DNA of 62,710 nt, taken from contig JBEGQX010000216.1 of NCBI GenBank assembly GCA_041180805.1, forward strand, positions 1 through 62,710. Reading direction: 5' to 3'. How positions within the stretch are numbered: position 1 is the first letter of the stretch; each line of letters starts with the position of its first letter. The notes below the pieces were generated by a model. That model saw nothing but the letters and a program-made list of their open reading frames with translations, ran no database searches and was not told the DNA's origin. Positions 26,709-35,776 of this stretch are shown here, piece by piece. Source of the DNA: JBEGQX01 sp041180805. Lineage in GTDB: Bacteria > Planctomycetota > Planctomycetia > Gemmatales > Gemmataceae. Both the position numbers and the translations under genes were made by a program.

Positions 26709-28703
26709 CTAGGGCGTATTTTTGATTTTAGAGTTGGGGTTCTTCATCCAGTAGAAGCGGCCATCTTCAGCGCCGCCAAGAAAATCAGGAATGCCATCGC
26801 CATCAAAATCCACTACGGTGGGGCTGACATCATGCCCCTCGATATTCTGCCGGGCAAGTGTGCCAGCCTTCTCAAACTTCCAAACTCCGTCCTGAAAACC
26901 CAGACCCTTGTATAAGTCGGCGTTCGATGAATTCAAAAGAATGTCCACTTTGCCGTCACCGTCCCAGTCCACCAGTGCCAGCTTCCTGCGGCCACTTCCA
27001 CCCGCGGTGCGATCCGCGAATCGCAGGGGGTTACCGTTCTTGTCACAAAGGCATCGTCTGGGTGGCAATAGCACCAGTTTGCCGTCCTTTCGCGAGCGTT
27101 CGAAAAACACGAAGTATCCCTCGGTATCCAGCATGCAAAGGTCGGGCAGGCCATCGCCATTCATGTCACGCACCACAGGAGTGGTTCGCCATTGGGTGAC
27201 AAGTTGCCTGCCAACCGGGTTCCACCAAGTCCATTTCGGTTTGGGAGTTTCGCCCGTCCATTCCACCACGATGGGTTGGGGTTCTGCCAGCTTTGGCTCA
27301 GTTCGGGTGCCGATATTTTTTAGCCACTCCACCTTTCCCCAGATGGAATTGACAAGTATGTCGGGCAAACCATCGCCATCCCAATCCGCCACATTCAGGG
27401 TGGTATAGCCCCACTTGGCCTCTGCAGGGCCCTGTATGCTGCCATTGGGCCCTGCCATGATGCGGAAAGTTTGATCCCCGGCCTTAAGCCTTTTGGGTGC
27501 CGCCCATTTCGGACTGGCCACCTTGGCGCCACTCAGGTTTTCAAAAAACTCGATGTAGCCAGATGTATTCCCTGAAATGATGTCCATATCGCCATCACCA
27601 TCCCAATCCACACCAAAGGGCGTTGCCAGCGCACCACACTTTAAAGTATCGGCCTCTTGCTGGAAGTAGCGCGGGGGCGCAAACTCGGGCATGGAACCAG
27701 AGGGAGTTTTTCCCGACACATTTTCAATAAAGGCAACCCGGCCATCTTCATCGCCAACAATCAGGTCCAAGTCACCATCCTTATCCCAATCGAAAGCAAT
27801 GGGAACAATCATTTCCAGGTCCATTTTCAAAGGCCTGCCATCGGCGGCCTTGACCCTTTCACCTTTCGCATACCTTGGCTGGTTGCGAGTGCCAACATTC
27901 TTGAAGTAGGTAAAGCCATCCAAAAATTCCCCACACAAAAGATCCAGGTCTCCATCGCCATCAAAGTCAGCGAAGTTTGGGGAAGGACATCCGAACACAT
28001 CGATTGGTTTACCATCCGCCTCAATCTTGACCAGCTTGTCGTACTCCGGTTTTTCATTGCTGCCAAGGTTTCGATGCAGAATCACAAAGCCATGCAATGG
28101 CCCGTTAGTCCATTCGCCCCTGGTGTTCCAGGCATCATCCCAACCGTAATAGCTCCAATCCTCGATACCTGTAACCAAGTCCAGTTTTCCATCGCCGTCG
28201 TAATCCACATAGCGCCATTGATTGTGACGCACCTTGGGTCCCTTGGGCTGTTTTCCGCCGGGAACATAAAAGTTGGAGCGCACTGGAAGAGCAGTTCGAT
28301 TCGAAAGTCCCTGGGTGAAAAAGTCGCTGTATTCATACCCCGGCGAAAGCACTCGCACCCTGCCTTCCACATAACTGGGCATGACATAATGCACGGTGTT
28401 ACTCAGCCGTTTGGCAGGCTTGAAAACAGGCATTTTATTTTTGGAAGTGTCCGCCGATGTGTTTTCAAAAAACCAAATGCCATTGGATGGTTTGTCCGGG
28501 CAGGAAACAATCAGATCGTAATCCCCATCGCCATCGACATCACAGGGAATGGGCCACGCCCACAGGCCAACCCCAAGATCCACCACCAGACCGGGGTGGT
28601 TATAAGGCAGCTTCTGAAGCGAATCCGACTGCCCGCAAATTACCATCGCACCAAGGCACAGAAAGCCATGAAGATTAACCATAGGTTGTTCCATCTTTAA
28701 CAA
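26709..28703 (-). CDS. Secreted FG-GAP/VCBS repeat protein
   Basis: A 664-residue exported protein. The start is probably one of the first ATGs (28703, or three codons in), and a signal-like hydrophobic stretch is at residues 8-25. The sequence is a run of FG-GAP-like blades with nine calcium-binding loops of the form DxDGDGxxD, for example DVDGDGDYDLIV, DYDGDGKLDLVTG, DFDGDGDLDLLCG and DWDGDGDMDIISG, ending with DFDGDGIPDFLGG. It forms one or two beta-propellers. The binding partner is unknown. It is divergent from the DUF1549 gene at 28825, with 121 bases between. Confidence 0.88.
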   Translation of the reverse strand: MLKMEQPMVNLHGFLCLGAMVICGQSDSLQKLPYNHPGLVVDLGVGLWAWPIPCDVDGDGDYDLIVSCPDKPSNGIWFFENTSADTSKNKMPVFKPAKRLSNTVHYVMPSYVEGRVRVLSPGYEYSDFFTQGLSNRTALPVRSNFYVPGGKQPKGPKVRHNQWRYVDYDGDGKLDLVTGIEDWSYYGWDDAWNTRGEWTNGPLHGFVILHRNLGSNEKPEYDKLVKIEADGKPIDVFGCPSPNFADFDGDGDLDLLCGEFLDGFTYFKNVGTRNQPRYAKGERVKAADGRPLKMDLEMIVPIAFDWDKDGDLDLIVGDEDGRVAFIENVSGKTPSGSMPEFAPPRYFQQEADTLKCGALATPFGVDWDGDGDMDIISGNTSGYIEFFENLSGAKVASPKWAAPKRLKAGDQTFRIMAGPNGSIQGPAEAKWGYTTLNVADWDGDGLPDILVNSIWGKVEWLKNIGTRTEPKLAEPQPIVVEWTGETPKPKWTWWNPVGRQLVTQWRTTPVVRDMNGDGLPDLCMLDTEGYFVFFERSRKDGKLVLLPPRRCLCDKNGNPLRFADRTAGGSGRRKLALVDWDGDGKVDILLNSSNADLYKGLGFQDGVWKFEKAGTLARQNIEGHDVSPTVVDFDGDGIPDFLGGAEDGRFYWMKNPNSKIKNTP

Positions 28704-28824
28704 TTACCGGAATAGCTCAGCCTCGATTGTAATGATTCGTGCGAGTAAATCTCATTCCTTTTCTTGCCGGGAAACACCGAAAGGAGTTATGATGGATGAA
28801 AACCCGCCGAGTTGAGCGTTCCTT

Positions 28825-30975
28825 ATGAATTCATGGCTGTTGATACCCTTGTTATTTTGTGCCGGGGAAAAACCATCCTCGTCCGAGGTGGATTTTGAAT
28901 CCGAAGTGATACCAACCCTTACCCGGCTTGGCTGCAACAGCGGTGCCTGCCATGGGACTCCCTCTGGTAAAAATGGCTTCAGGCTGAGCCTGCGCGGCTA
29001 TGATAGTTCCCTGGACCGGGATTCACTTACCCGGGAAAATTCCTCCCGAAGAATCAACACCAACGAACCCGAACAAAGTCTTCTTCTGCTGAAGGGCATA
29101 GCAGCGGTTCCGCACGAGGGAGGCAAACTCATGGAAATGAGTTCGCCCGAATACCAGTTATTGGTGCGTTGGCTGCGGCAGGGTGCCCCACTGCAGCAAA
29201 ACCCTTCCACGCTTCCGATTTTCATCACTCCGGATTCAGGCACCATCTCCAACTTTGAACAACATCCGGCTTTCAGGGTTTTTACCCAGGAAAAGAACGG
29301 CACCAAAAAAGAGGTTACCCATCTGGCCCGTTTTAGTGTCAGCGATGAAGAACAAGCCAGGATCACCAGGGATGGCAGACTTACCCTTTTGAAAAAAGGC
29401 GAGGCCATCGTGATAGCCGAGTATCGGTCGCAAGTGGCAATTGCCAAGACCCTTTTCGCGGGCAACGCAAATCCCAACCTCGACTCCGACCATGCCATCG
29501 ACCGATTGGCGCAAAAGCGCCTGCAGGAACTTGGGCTTGCCAATGCTCCGGTGGCGGACGATGCAACCTTTTTAAGACGCGCCACTCTTCAGATCATTGG
29601 AAAAGTACCCTCGCCTTCCGAGGTTCGCAGTTTTTTAAAAAACACGAGTCCCCGGAAACGAGTCGCATTGATCGAGGATCTTCTGGAAAGATCCGAGTTT
29701 GCAGACTGGTGGGCGCTAAAGTGGAGCGACCGGCTGGGTTGCAACCAGCGTTTTGTCGGTAAGATTGGCGCGCACAAATATTATCAGTGGATTCACTCTG
29801 CGATGGCTTCCAATGTTCCGGAAGACCAGTTCACGCGGGATATTTTGACATCACTGGGTGGTAATTACTCCAACCCACCGGCGGGCTTTTGGCGCAGACT
29901 GCGTGACCCAACCCTGCGCGCCGAAGAGACATCCCAGCTTTTTTTGGGTGTGCGCATCAATTGCGCCAAGTGCCATAACCACCCCCAGGAACGCTGGACC
30001 CAGGAGGATTACCACGCCTTCAGCGCATTCTTTGCAAAGCTGGCCTACAAGGATGGCCCCTTTTTCGTCCAGCTTTATGACAAGGAAGAAACCATACTTT
30101 TGGATCGTTCCGGTTCCTGGAAAAACCCCCGCACATCCAACCCTGCCGCCCCAAAATTTCTGGGCGGTGCAACGCCCACCATCCAGCCATATGCCGATCC
30201 CCGCGAGGAATTTGCCCGCTGGGTGACTGCGCCGGATAACCCATTCTTTGCCAGGGCCGCTGTCAATCGAATCTGGTATCACCTGTTTGGCAGGGGCATT
30301 GTGGACCCGGTGGATGACCTTCGAGTTACCAACCCTCCCTCCCACCCGGAACTTCTGGAACATCTGGCAGATCAGTTCATCCGCATGGGTTATGATCGCA
30401 AAAAGATGATCCGATACATTGCAACCAGCAAGGTTTTTCAACTTGAAAGCAGTCCGCAAAATCAGGAACTGGATGAAGAACGATATCTGGCACGCTACCC
30501 GATGCAACGCCTTGGTGCCGAAGCCTTGTTGGATGCCGTGGCCAGTGCAACGCAATCGCCGGTCAGGTTTACCGGCTACCCAATGGGAACAGGTGCGGCT
30601 CTATTACCCGATGGCGAATTCAAGCAACCTTTTCTGGAATCGTTTGGCAGACCGCCTCGCGCCATGGCCTGCGAATGCGAACGCGCTTCCGATGTAAGTA
30701 TGACTCAGGCCATTCACCTGATGAGTGCCAATTTGTTTCAGGATCTGATCTCTTCGCCCAATGGAAGGGTACAAAACCTAATCGCAGCAAAGGCTTCCAA
30801 CCCACAGGTGATTGAGGAACTGTTCCTTGCATGCCTGGGAAGGTTTCCGACGGATGCGGAAAACAAGCAATCCTTAAAGTATCTGGAAAACCAATCAACC
30901 GAGAAACGCAAGGAAGCCATCGAAGATCTTATGTTTGCCTTGGTAAATCACCGGGAGTTCCTATTCAGGCATTAA
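28825..30975 (+). CDS. DUF1549/DUF1553 protein with Ig-like domain, no DUF1501 partner
   Basis: A 716-residue exported protein. A short hydrophobic N-terminus is followed by RLGCNSGACHG, a CX4CH-type heme-like motif, and the family tail NGFRLSLRGYD. Residues about 125-205 form a bacterial Ig-like (BIG2-type) domain (HLARFSVSDEEQARITRDG). DUF1549 follows (about 215-410, with DRLAQKRLQELGLANAPVAD and a second CxxCH in NCAKCHNHPQERW), then DUF1553 (about 445-700, with RWVTAPDNPFFARAAVNRIW). Unlike the other two such genes in the window there is no DUF1501 gene next to it. The function is unknown. Confidence 0.9.
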   Translation: MNSWLLIPLLFCAGEKPSSSEVDFESEVIPTLTRLGCNSGACHGTPSGKNGFRLSLRGYDSSLDRDSLTRENSSRRINTNEPEQSLLLLKGIAAVPHEGGKLMEMSSPEYQLLVRWLRQGAPLQQNPSTLPIFITPDSGTISNFEQHPAFRVFTQEKNGTKKEVTHLARFSVSDEEQARITRDGRLTLLKKGEAIVIAEYRSQVAIAKTLFAGNANPNLDSDHAIDRLAQKRLQELGLANAPVADDATFLRRATLQIIGKVPSPSEVRSFLKNTSPRKRVALIEDLLERSEFADWWALKWSDRLGCNQRFVGKIGAHKYYQWIHSAMASNVPEDQFTRDILTSLGGNYSNPPAGFWRRLRDPTLRAEETSQLFLGVRINCAKCHNHPQERWTQEDYHAFSAFFAKLAYKDGPFFVQLYDKEETILLDRSGSWKNPRTSNPAAPKFLGGATPTIQPYADPREEFARWVTAPDNPFFARAAVNRIWYHLFGRGIVDPVDDLRVTNPPSHPELLEHLADQFIRMGYDRKKMIRYIATSKVFQLESSPQNQELDEERYLARYPMQRLGAEALLDAVASATQSPVRFTGYPMGTGAALLPDGEFKQPFLESFGRPPRAMACECERASDVSMTQAIHLMSANLFQDLISSPNGRVQNLIAAKASNPQVIEELFLACLGRFPTDAENKQSLKYLENQSTEKRKEAIEDLMFALVNHREFLFRH

Positions 30976-31070
30976 AAACACCCATTTTTCCTGATTTATC
31001 TGCTTGAATTAGCCGATTTATTGTTAAGATTTTACTAACTCTTCTATTCTTCATTTTTAGGGGTTTAAAC

Positions 31071-32033
31071 ATGTCTCGTTTTTCATTTCAACCGTGGGAT
31101 CGCCGAAAAGGCTTTACGCTGATCGAGCTTCTTGTGGTGATTGCAATCATTGCAATTTTAATTGGCTTGCTTTTGCCAGCGGTGCAGAAAGTGCGTGAAG
31201 CAGCCGCCAAGTCCACCTGTGCCAACAATATGAAGCAGTGGTCCCTGGCCCTGCATAACTATCATTCCACCTTCGCATCGTTTCCACCAGCCGGCAAAGC
31301 GCCGGATGCCACCGGCCTGCCGCATCGTATCGCCTGGCCGATCATGCTGTGGCCCTATGTGGAAATGGAAAATGCTGCCAAAAAGTACGACTTTAACACT
31401 GGCTTTTGGCAACCAAACAACACCATCGTGAATACTCATACCGGAATTTGTTCCACCACGAACAAGGTCTACTATTGCCCTTCAGATCGTGTGGGCGCTT
31501 TATGGGAAGGTGACCAGTATTGGCGTGCTCGCGCCAATTATGCCATCAACTGGGGCCCCATTCGCATGCCCGCACCGGCTGGTTCCAACCCCGCCGCATT
31601 TTCCCCTTGGGGCTTCACCGATTTTGTGACTCGATCCAAGCCCAGAATTTCCACTCTTACTGCCATTACCGATGGCACGTCCAACACTCTTGCCTTTGCT
31701 GAAGTCAGGTCTTCCGCCAACGACAAGGATGGCGATTTCCGTGGTGACTTCATCAACGATGATAACCAATGCGGACGATTCATGACCTTGGATACCCCCA
31801 ATAACGGCATTGATGAAATGACTGGGTCATGGTGTGTCAACAATGTGGCCAACCGTATGCCATGCACCACCTCTGCCAATGGTAAAATTGCCTCCAGAAG
31901 CAATCACACCGGTGGAGTGAATGTGAGCCTTTGTGATGGTTCCATCCGCTTTATCTCCAATGGCATTCCGTTGGCAACCTGGCAAGCGCTTAGCACCATG
32001 AATGGTGGCGAAGTGTTTGACCCCAACTACTAA
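31071..32033 (+). CDS. DUF1559 pseudopilin-like protein
   Basis: A 320-residue protein with a type IV pilin/type II pseudopilin-like N-terminus: a basic leader, then GFTLIELLVVIAIIAILIGL, the prepilin peptidase recognition site plus hydrophobic helix. The rest matches the planctomycete DUF1559 family: AVQKVREAAAKSTCANNMKQ, LHNYHSTFASFPPAG and the closing RSNHTGGVNVSLCDGSIRFI. Members are abundant in planctomycetes; the role is unknown but they are presumed to be assembled at the envelope. An AT-rich stretch precedes the start. A lipoprotein and a sigma factor follow on the same strand. Confidence 0.94.
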   Translation: MSRFSFQPWDRRKGFTLIELLVVIAIIAILIGLLLPAVQKVREAAAKSTCANNMKQWSLALHNYHSTFASFPPAGKAPDATGLPHRIAWPIMLWPYVEMENAAKKYDFNTGFWQPNNTIVNTHTGICSTTNKVYYCPSDRVGALWEGDQYWRARANYAINWGPIRMPAPAGSNPAAFSPWGFTDFVTRSKPRISTLTAITDGTSNTLAFAEVRSSANDKDGDFRGDFINDDNQCGRFMTLDTPNNGIDEMTGSWCVNNVANRMPCTTSANGKIASRSNHTGGVNVSLCDGSIRFISNGIPLATWQALSTMNGGEVFDPNY

Positions 32034-32062
32034 CTTTCATTTGAAATTTGGGAGCCCCACTC

Positions 32063-32467
32063 ATGCGCATCCTTTGGATTCCATGCCTGCTTAGTTTGTT
32101 TGTTATAGCCTGTGCCGATTCCAATAAGACCCTGCCCGTTACGGGAAATGTTACCCTGGATGGCGCACCAGTTGGCGATGGCAACGATGCTCTGATTCGA
32201 TTTGAACCCACCACCGCCAAGGGTAACACCGGGGAATCCTTTCTTAAGGAAGGCAAATATCAGGTAAATCTGGTTGAGGGAAGCTACAAGGTTCTGGTCA
32301 CTTGGAACAAATCAACCGGCAAGAAGCAAAAAAGCGCCATCGCCGGCCCTGGTCAGGAAACGGCCCAAACCATCACCCTGATCCCGCCGAAATACAACTC
32401 GGAAACCACCCTTACCGCTGAGGTTAATTCCGGCAAACTGACCCACAACTTTGATTTGAAAAAGTAA
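32063..32467 (+). CDS. Small lipoprotein following DUF1559
   Basis: About 134 residues from the ATG at 32063, with GGGAG upstream; an upstream in-frame start at 32048 lies inside that site and is rejected. The signal MRILWIPCLLSLFVIACADS carries the lipobox FVIAC. The mature part (TLPVTGNVTLDGAPVGDG, ALIRFEPTT, EGSYKVLVTW) is a small beta-sandwich of the transthyretin-like type, commonly paired with DUF1559 proteins in planctomycetes. It lies 29 bases after the pseudopilin gene and 60 bases before the sigma factor gene. Confidence 0.83.
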   Translation: MRILWIPCLLSLFVIACADSNKTLPVTGNVTLDGAPVGDGNDALIRFEPTTAKGNTGESFLKEGKYQVNLVEGSYKVLVTWNKSTGKKQKSAIAGPGQETAQTITLIPPKYNSETTLTAEVNSGKLTHNFDLKK

Positions 32468-32527
32468 CGATACGGTTGTTGTGGGTGCTGTGTTACTTGA
32501 TTCAAGCCCAACCAATTGCCCAAACTT

Positions 32528-33160
32528 ATGAGCCAATCCACCGATTCATCCAACCCCGATATGGGAACCACCACGGGAAACATCCATGGCTGGTTGCAAA
32601 AGTTAAAGTTAGGTCTGCCTGAATCACGCAATGCTCTTCTGGAACACAGCCAGAAACGCCTAAGGCACATGGTTCGCAGGCAGTTTTGGCAGCAACAGGA
32701 TCTTCGTCGGCTGGAAGAAACCGATGATATCCTGCAAAAGGCGCTTATTCGCCTGAATAAAGCCATGGAAACCATCCAACCGGACACCGTGGCGGAATTC
32801 TTTGGCTTGGCATCCCAACAAATTCGGTGGGTGCTTCTTGACCTTGGCCAGGAAATGGGAAAATTGCGAGAAAATGAATCCATCGAATTCCGCATGTTCA
32901 GCGATACATTTCTTTTCGACCTGCCAAAGGCCGATTCCACCAGCCCCGGCAGCCTTTTAGAATGGGAACATTTTCACAAAACCATCCAGTCGCTTACAGA
33001 ACTGGAAAAATCTCTGTTTGATCTGCTGTATTACCAGGGCCTTACCCAGGAAGAGGCTTCCGAAATCCTGAATATCCCCATGCGAAGCCTCAAGCGCTAC
33101 TGGCGCAACGCCAAGGTGAAGCTTTATGAAAAGCTGAATCGGGAATATCCGGCAGAGTGA
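32528..33160 (+). CDS. Sigma-70 family factor, ECF-like
   Basis: About 210 residues from the ATG at 32528; a TTG four codons upstream is an alternative but less likely. It has an ECF-like region 2 (DDILQKALIRLNKAMETI, then FGLASQQIRWVLLDLGQEMG) and region 4 with a helix-turn-helix (LTQEEASEILNIPMRSLKRY) that should contact the -35 element. No region 1.1 or 3 is seen. No anti-sigma factor lies beside it. It is the third gene of the run DUF1559-lipoprotein-sigma, which suggests that it may control that module or be expressed with it. Confidence 0.85.
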   Translation: MSQSTDSSNPDMGTTTGNIHGWLQKLKLGLPESRNALLEHSQKRLRHMVRRQFWQQQDLRRLEETDDILQKALIRLNKAMETIQPDTVAEFFGLASQQIRWVLLDLGQEMGKLRENESIEFRMFSDTFLFDLPKADSTSPGSLLEWEHFHKTIQSLTELEKSLFDLLYYQGLTQEEASEILNIPMRSLKRYWRNAKVKLYEKLNREYPAE

Positions 33161-33162
33161 TT

Positions 33163-33194
33163 GGAAAAGCCTAAGGGTCGCGACCCTTGGGCTT
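33163..33194 (-). terminator. Hairpin between convergent genes
   Basis: AAGCCTAAGGGTCG faces CGACCCTTGGGCTT at 33167-33194, a 14-base stem with a single wobble pair and a tight central loop. On the reverse strand the stem is followed by TTTT, so it should stop transcription of the NHL gene; it may also serve the sigma factor gene. Confidence 0.6.
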
Positions 33195-33234
33195 CACTGT
33201 CCTAATCACCCCAGGGCTTAAAACAGGAAAAACC

Positions 33235-34305
33235 TTATTTCACCCTGCGAACCCGGTGGTTTTCACTGTCGCCGATGAAAATGGTCCCATCGCTATCCAC
33301 AAAAATACCATGGGGTCTGGCTAGCTTGCACTTCAACGGATCACCATCGGGGCCATCACCCTTTTTGCCATCACCCACCAATAGTTCGATGGTGCCCTTT
33401 TTCAGGTCGATCATGCGTATGGAATGGGATTCACAATCGGCCAGGTAAATGTTTCCATCCGGCCCCACGGCAATACCCTTGGGCCCTGAAAGATTAGCCT
33501 GCTTCGCAGGGCCACCATGCCCGGTGAAACCCGCCTTGCCGGTGCCGGCAATGTGATAAATTTTTTTGGCAACAGGGTCGATCTTGAAAACCTGATTGCC
33601 CTCGCGTGTGGCAAGCCAGAGGTTACCCTGGGAATCCAGGTCAAGGGAACGGGGCCCGTTGATCGGGGTTCCATCCAAGGGAGAATTATCAGGCGTTACG
33701 CCCGGTTTGCCAGTACCTGCAAAGGTGGAGATGATACCGGTCTTCATGTCGATTTTCCGAATGACATGATTGCCTATATCGCAGATATAGAGATCACCTG
33801 CCTGATCAAACTGAATGCTGTGGGGGGATTTCAACTGGGCTTTATTGGCTTGGCCGCCATCGCCGCTGTAGCCAGGCTTGCCAGTGCCAGCGATCGTGGA
33901 AATGATACCCGTCTTCATGTCTACCTTGCGGACAGCATTGTTAACCATGTCCACAATGTAAAGGTCGCCTTTTTTGTCGAACCTTATTTCATGGGGAAGA
34001 TTAAATGTGGCATCCACAGCGGGGCCACCATCGCCTGAGTAGCCTTTTTTGCCATTACCTGCAATGTTGGTGATTTTACCATCCTTGGAAACCTTGCGAA
34101 CGCGCTGGCCTGTGTACTCGCAAAACCAGATATTACCATCCGGTCCCCGAATAACGCCAAACGGGTTGTCTATCTGTGCCTTGTTGGCGGGACCACCATC
34201 GCCAGCAAATCCCTTTGTACCTGTTCCGGCAAAAGTGGAAACCTCACCGGCATTTGCCATTCCAGCCAGCAATATCGTCCAAACCAACAGCATCAATCGT
34301 TTCAT
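33235..34305 (-). CDS. Secreted NHL-repeat beta-propeller protein
   Basis: A 356-residue exported protein. The signal is MKRLMLLVWTILLAGMANA. Six NHL repeats follow, each beginning with a segment like AGTGKPGYSGDGGQANKAQL and continuing PxxIxxDxxGxLYIxDxxNHxIRKID; this should make a six-bladed propeller. NHL propellers bind proteins, RNA or ligands; the target is unknown. It lies downstream of an unrecognised secreted protein gene on the same strand (95 bases). Confidence 0.9.
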   Translation of the reverse strand: MKRLMLLVWTILLAGMANAGEVSTFAGTGTKGFAGDGGPANKAQIDNPFGVIRGPDGNIWFCEYTGQRVRKVSKDGKITNIAGNGKKGYSGDGGPAVDATFNLPHEIRFDKKGDLYIVDMVNNAVRKVDMKTGIISTIAGTGKPGYSGDGGQANKAQLKSPHSIQFDQAGDLYICDIGNHVIRKIDMKTGIISTFAGTGKPGVTPDNSPLDGTPINGPRSLDLDSQGNLWLATREGNQVFKIDPVAKKIYHIAGTGKAGFTGHGGPAKQANLSGPKGIAVGPDGNIYLADCESHSIRMIDLKKGTIELLVGDGKKGDGPDGDPLKCKLARPHGIFVDSDGTIFIGDSENHRVRRVK

Positions 34306-34400
34306 ATGTATAGCTCCGGGTATTGTTCAAGCTTAGTCATCATAACCACAGCCAAAAGCCAGTCCCATCATTTTCATGGCAGGCAAATTGGAAACGGAGG

Positions 34401-35174
34401 CTAATCAAGCTTCAGCCCTTTGGCAGGGTCGATGTTCGCGGGGATAACCCTGCCCGTGTAACCAACACCTTTGGTGTTGGAATTTTGACCAATCAGCAAT
34501 TTACCATTGGGAAACCCTTCGATCCCAAGTGAAGCATCAAATTCCCATTTGCCAAGAATCTGAAAATTATCGTCCGTGCGGATCAAAACCTGCGGCTTGC
34601 CGTAGCAGCCAAACCACCAGCTTCCATGGGCGTAAGCGGCTGTTTGAATCCCCATCAGGGTGTAGCCACTTTTCAAAATATGTTTCTTGGTGAATTTGAA
34701 AGAAGGGTCGTATTCATAAAGATAATTCTCACCAAACCCGGGTGGCAGACCGCCAACCACGATGAATCTACCCTGATGAAAAGCAATGCCACCCGCTCCA
34801 TGGGTCACCTCGGGGACCGGGTGTTTTTTCAACAACGCCAGATCATTCGCATCGTAGACAAAGATCCAATTATCCGCCCTGCCAGCAGGGTCATTGAATT
34901 TTCCGAGGTTTACCGCGACATAAATTTTACCGTCGTGAAAGCACAAATCGCCCTGATGGTTATCCGCCTTGATCCGTTTCAAAAGCTTTCCATTTAAGTC
35001 GGTTTTTGCAATGGAATCGGTCCAGCTCCAGAAAATGGAATCCTTCTGGTTGGTGGTAACGCCCTGCAGGTGCATGGGGTAAGCGCCTTCGCATGTGGTT
35101 GCCTTGAAAGCGCCGGCATCCTGCGCTGTGGCAAGGGCAATCACATGAAGGAAGAATCCAAAGGAATGACTCAT
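34401..35174 (-). CDS. Secreted beta-propeller-like protein, unrecognised family
   Basis: A 257-residue protein with a hydrophobic N-terminus (MSHSFGFFLHVIALATA) that may be a signal. It has propeller-like strands such as GKLLKRIKADNHQGDLCFHD, GKIYVAVNLGKFNDPAGRAD and HGAGGIAFHQGRFIVVGGLP, but I do not recognise a named family. It is probably read with the NHL gene as a two-gene unit. A role in binding or sensing outside the cytoplasm is a guess. Confidence 0.65.
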   Translation of the reverse strand: MSHSFGFFLHVIALATAQDAGAFKATTCEGAYPMHLQGVTTNQKDSIFWSWTDSIAKTDLNGKLLKRIKADNHQGDLCFHDGKIYVAVNLGKFNDPAGRADNWIFVYDANDLALLKKHPVPEVTHGAGGIAFHQGRFIVVGGLPPGFGENYLYEYDPSFKFTKKHILKSGYTLMGIQTAAYAHGSWWFGCYGKPQVLIRTDDNFQILGKWEFDASLGIEGFPNGKLLIGQNSNTKGVGYTGRVIPANIDPAKGLKLD

Positions 35175-35222
35175 GGTTGGTTAGCCTCTGAATAATGTGA
35201 GATCGTTAAAGCGGCGGGTCAA

Positions 35223-35735
35223 TCACTTCCGGCAAAGGCCAAGAATATGGCGTAGCATATCACGAACAGAAATCATGCCAATCGGTTTTCCATCCTTAAG
35301 AACCGGAATATGCCTGTAACTGCCGCCATCCATCTTGTGCAGTACAAAAGCAAGCTTGTCTCCAACCTTAACGGTTTCCGGGTTGGCGGTCATGTAATCA
35401 CTGATGGGACGATCATGGTAACCGGTGGGGTCATCTGAAACACGGGTAAGAAGGTCTCGCTCGCTAAATATACCCGCAATCTCGCTGGCATCATTCACCA
35501 CCAGGATGGCCCCGACATTTTGATCCAGCATGACCTGGATGGCCTGTGCCACCGTCGTACTGGCATGCAAAAGAACCGCGGGAGAAGGCTTAAGGACACT
35601 TACCGGATCTTCAACCAGACTTTTCTCGATACGATCCTGCGGAATGGGCACATCAAAAGAGGAAAGATCCAGCAGGCACCAGATGCAACTGTCCACGCCC
35701 GGGTAATTCTCATGGTTGCAATGTGGACAAATCAT
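35223..35735 (-). CDS. Zinc-ribbon plus CBS-pair protein, last gene of the kor operon
   Basis: A 170-residue cytoplasmic protein. The N-terminus is a zinc ribbon with Cys3, Cys6, Cys17 and Cys20 (MICPHCNHENYPGVDSCIWC). A tandem CBS pair follows: first TTVAQAIQVMLDQNVGAILV with GIFSERDLLTRV, then PETVKVGDKLAFVLHKMDGG with GMISVRDMLRHI. CBS pairs bind adenine nucleotides and tune partner enzymes. It starts 41 bases after the korB stop, in the same operon as the alpha and beta subunits of the oxidoreductase. Confidence 0.88.
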   Translation of the reverse strand: MICPHCNHENYPGVDSCIWCLLDLSSFDVPIPQDRIEKSLVEDPVSVLKPSPAVLLHASTTVAQAIQVMLDQNVGAILVVNDASEIAGIFSERDLLTRVSDDPTGYHDRPISDYMTANPETVKVGDKLAFVLHKMDGGSYRHIPVLKDGKPIGMISVRDMLRHILGLCRK

Positions 35736-35776
35736 GCAGGTATTTTTCCAAAACAGCGGAAGCTATGTTTATTCCA

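Noticed and set aside
27657..28700. 347-codon forward open frame
   Set aside because: It lies antisense to the FG-GAP gene with nine calcium loops. No recognisable domain.
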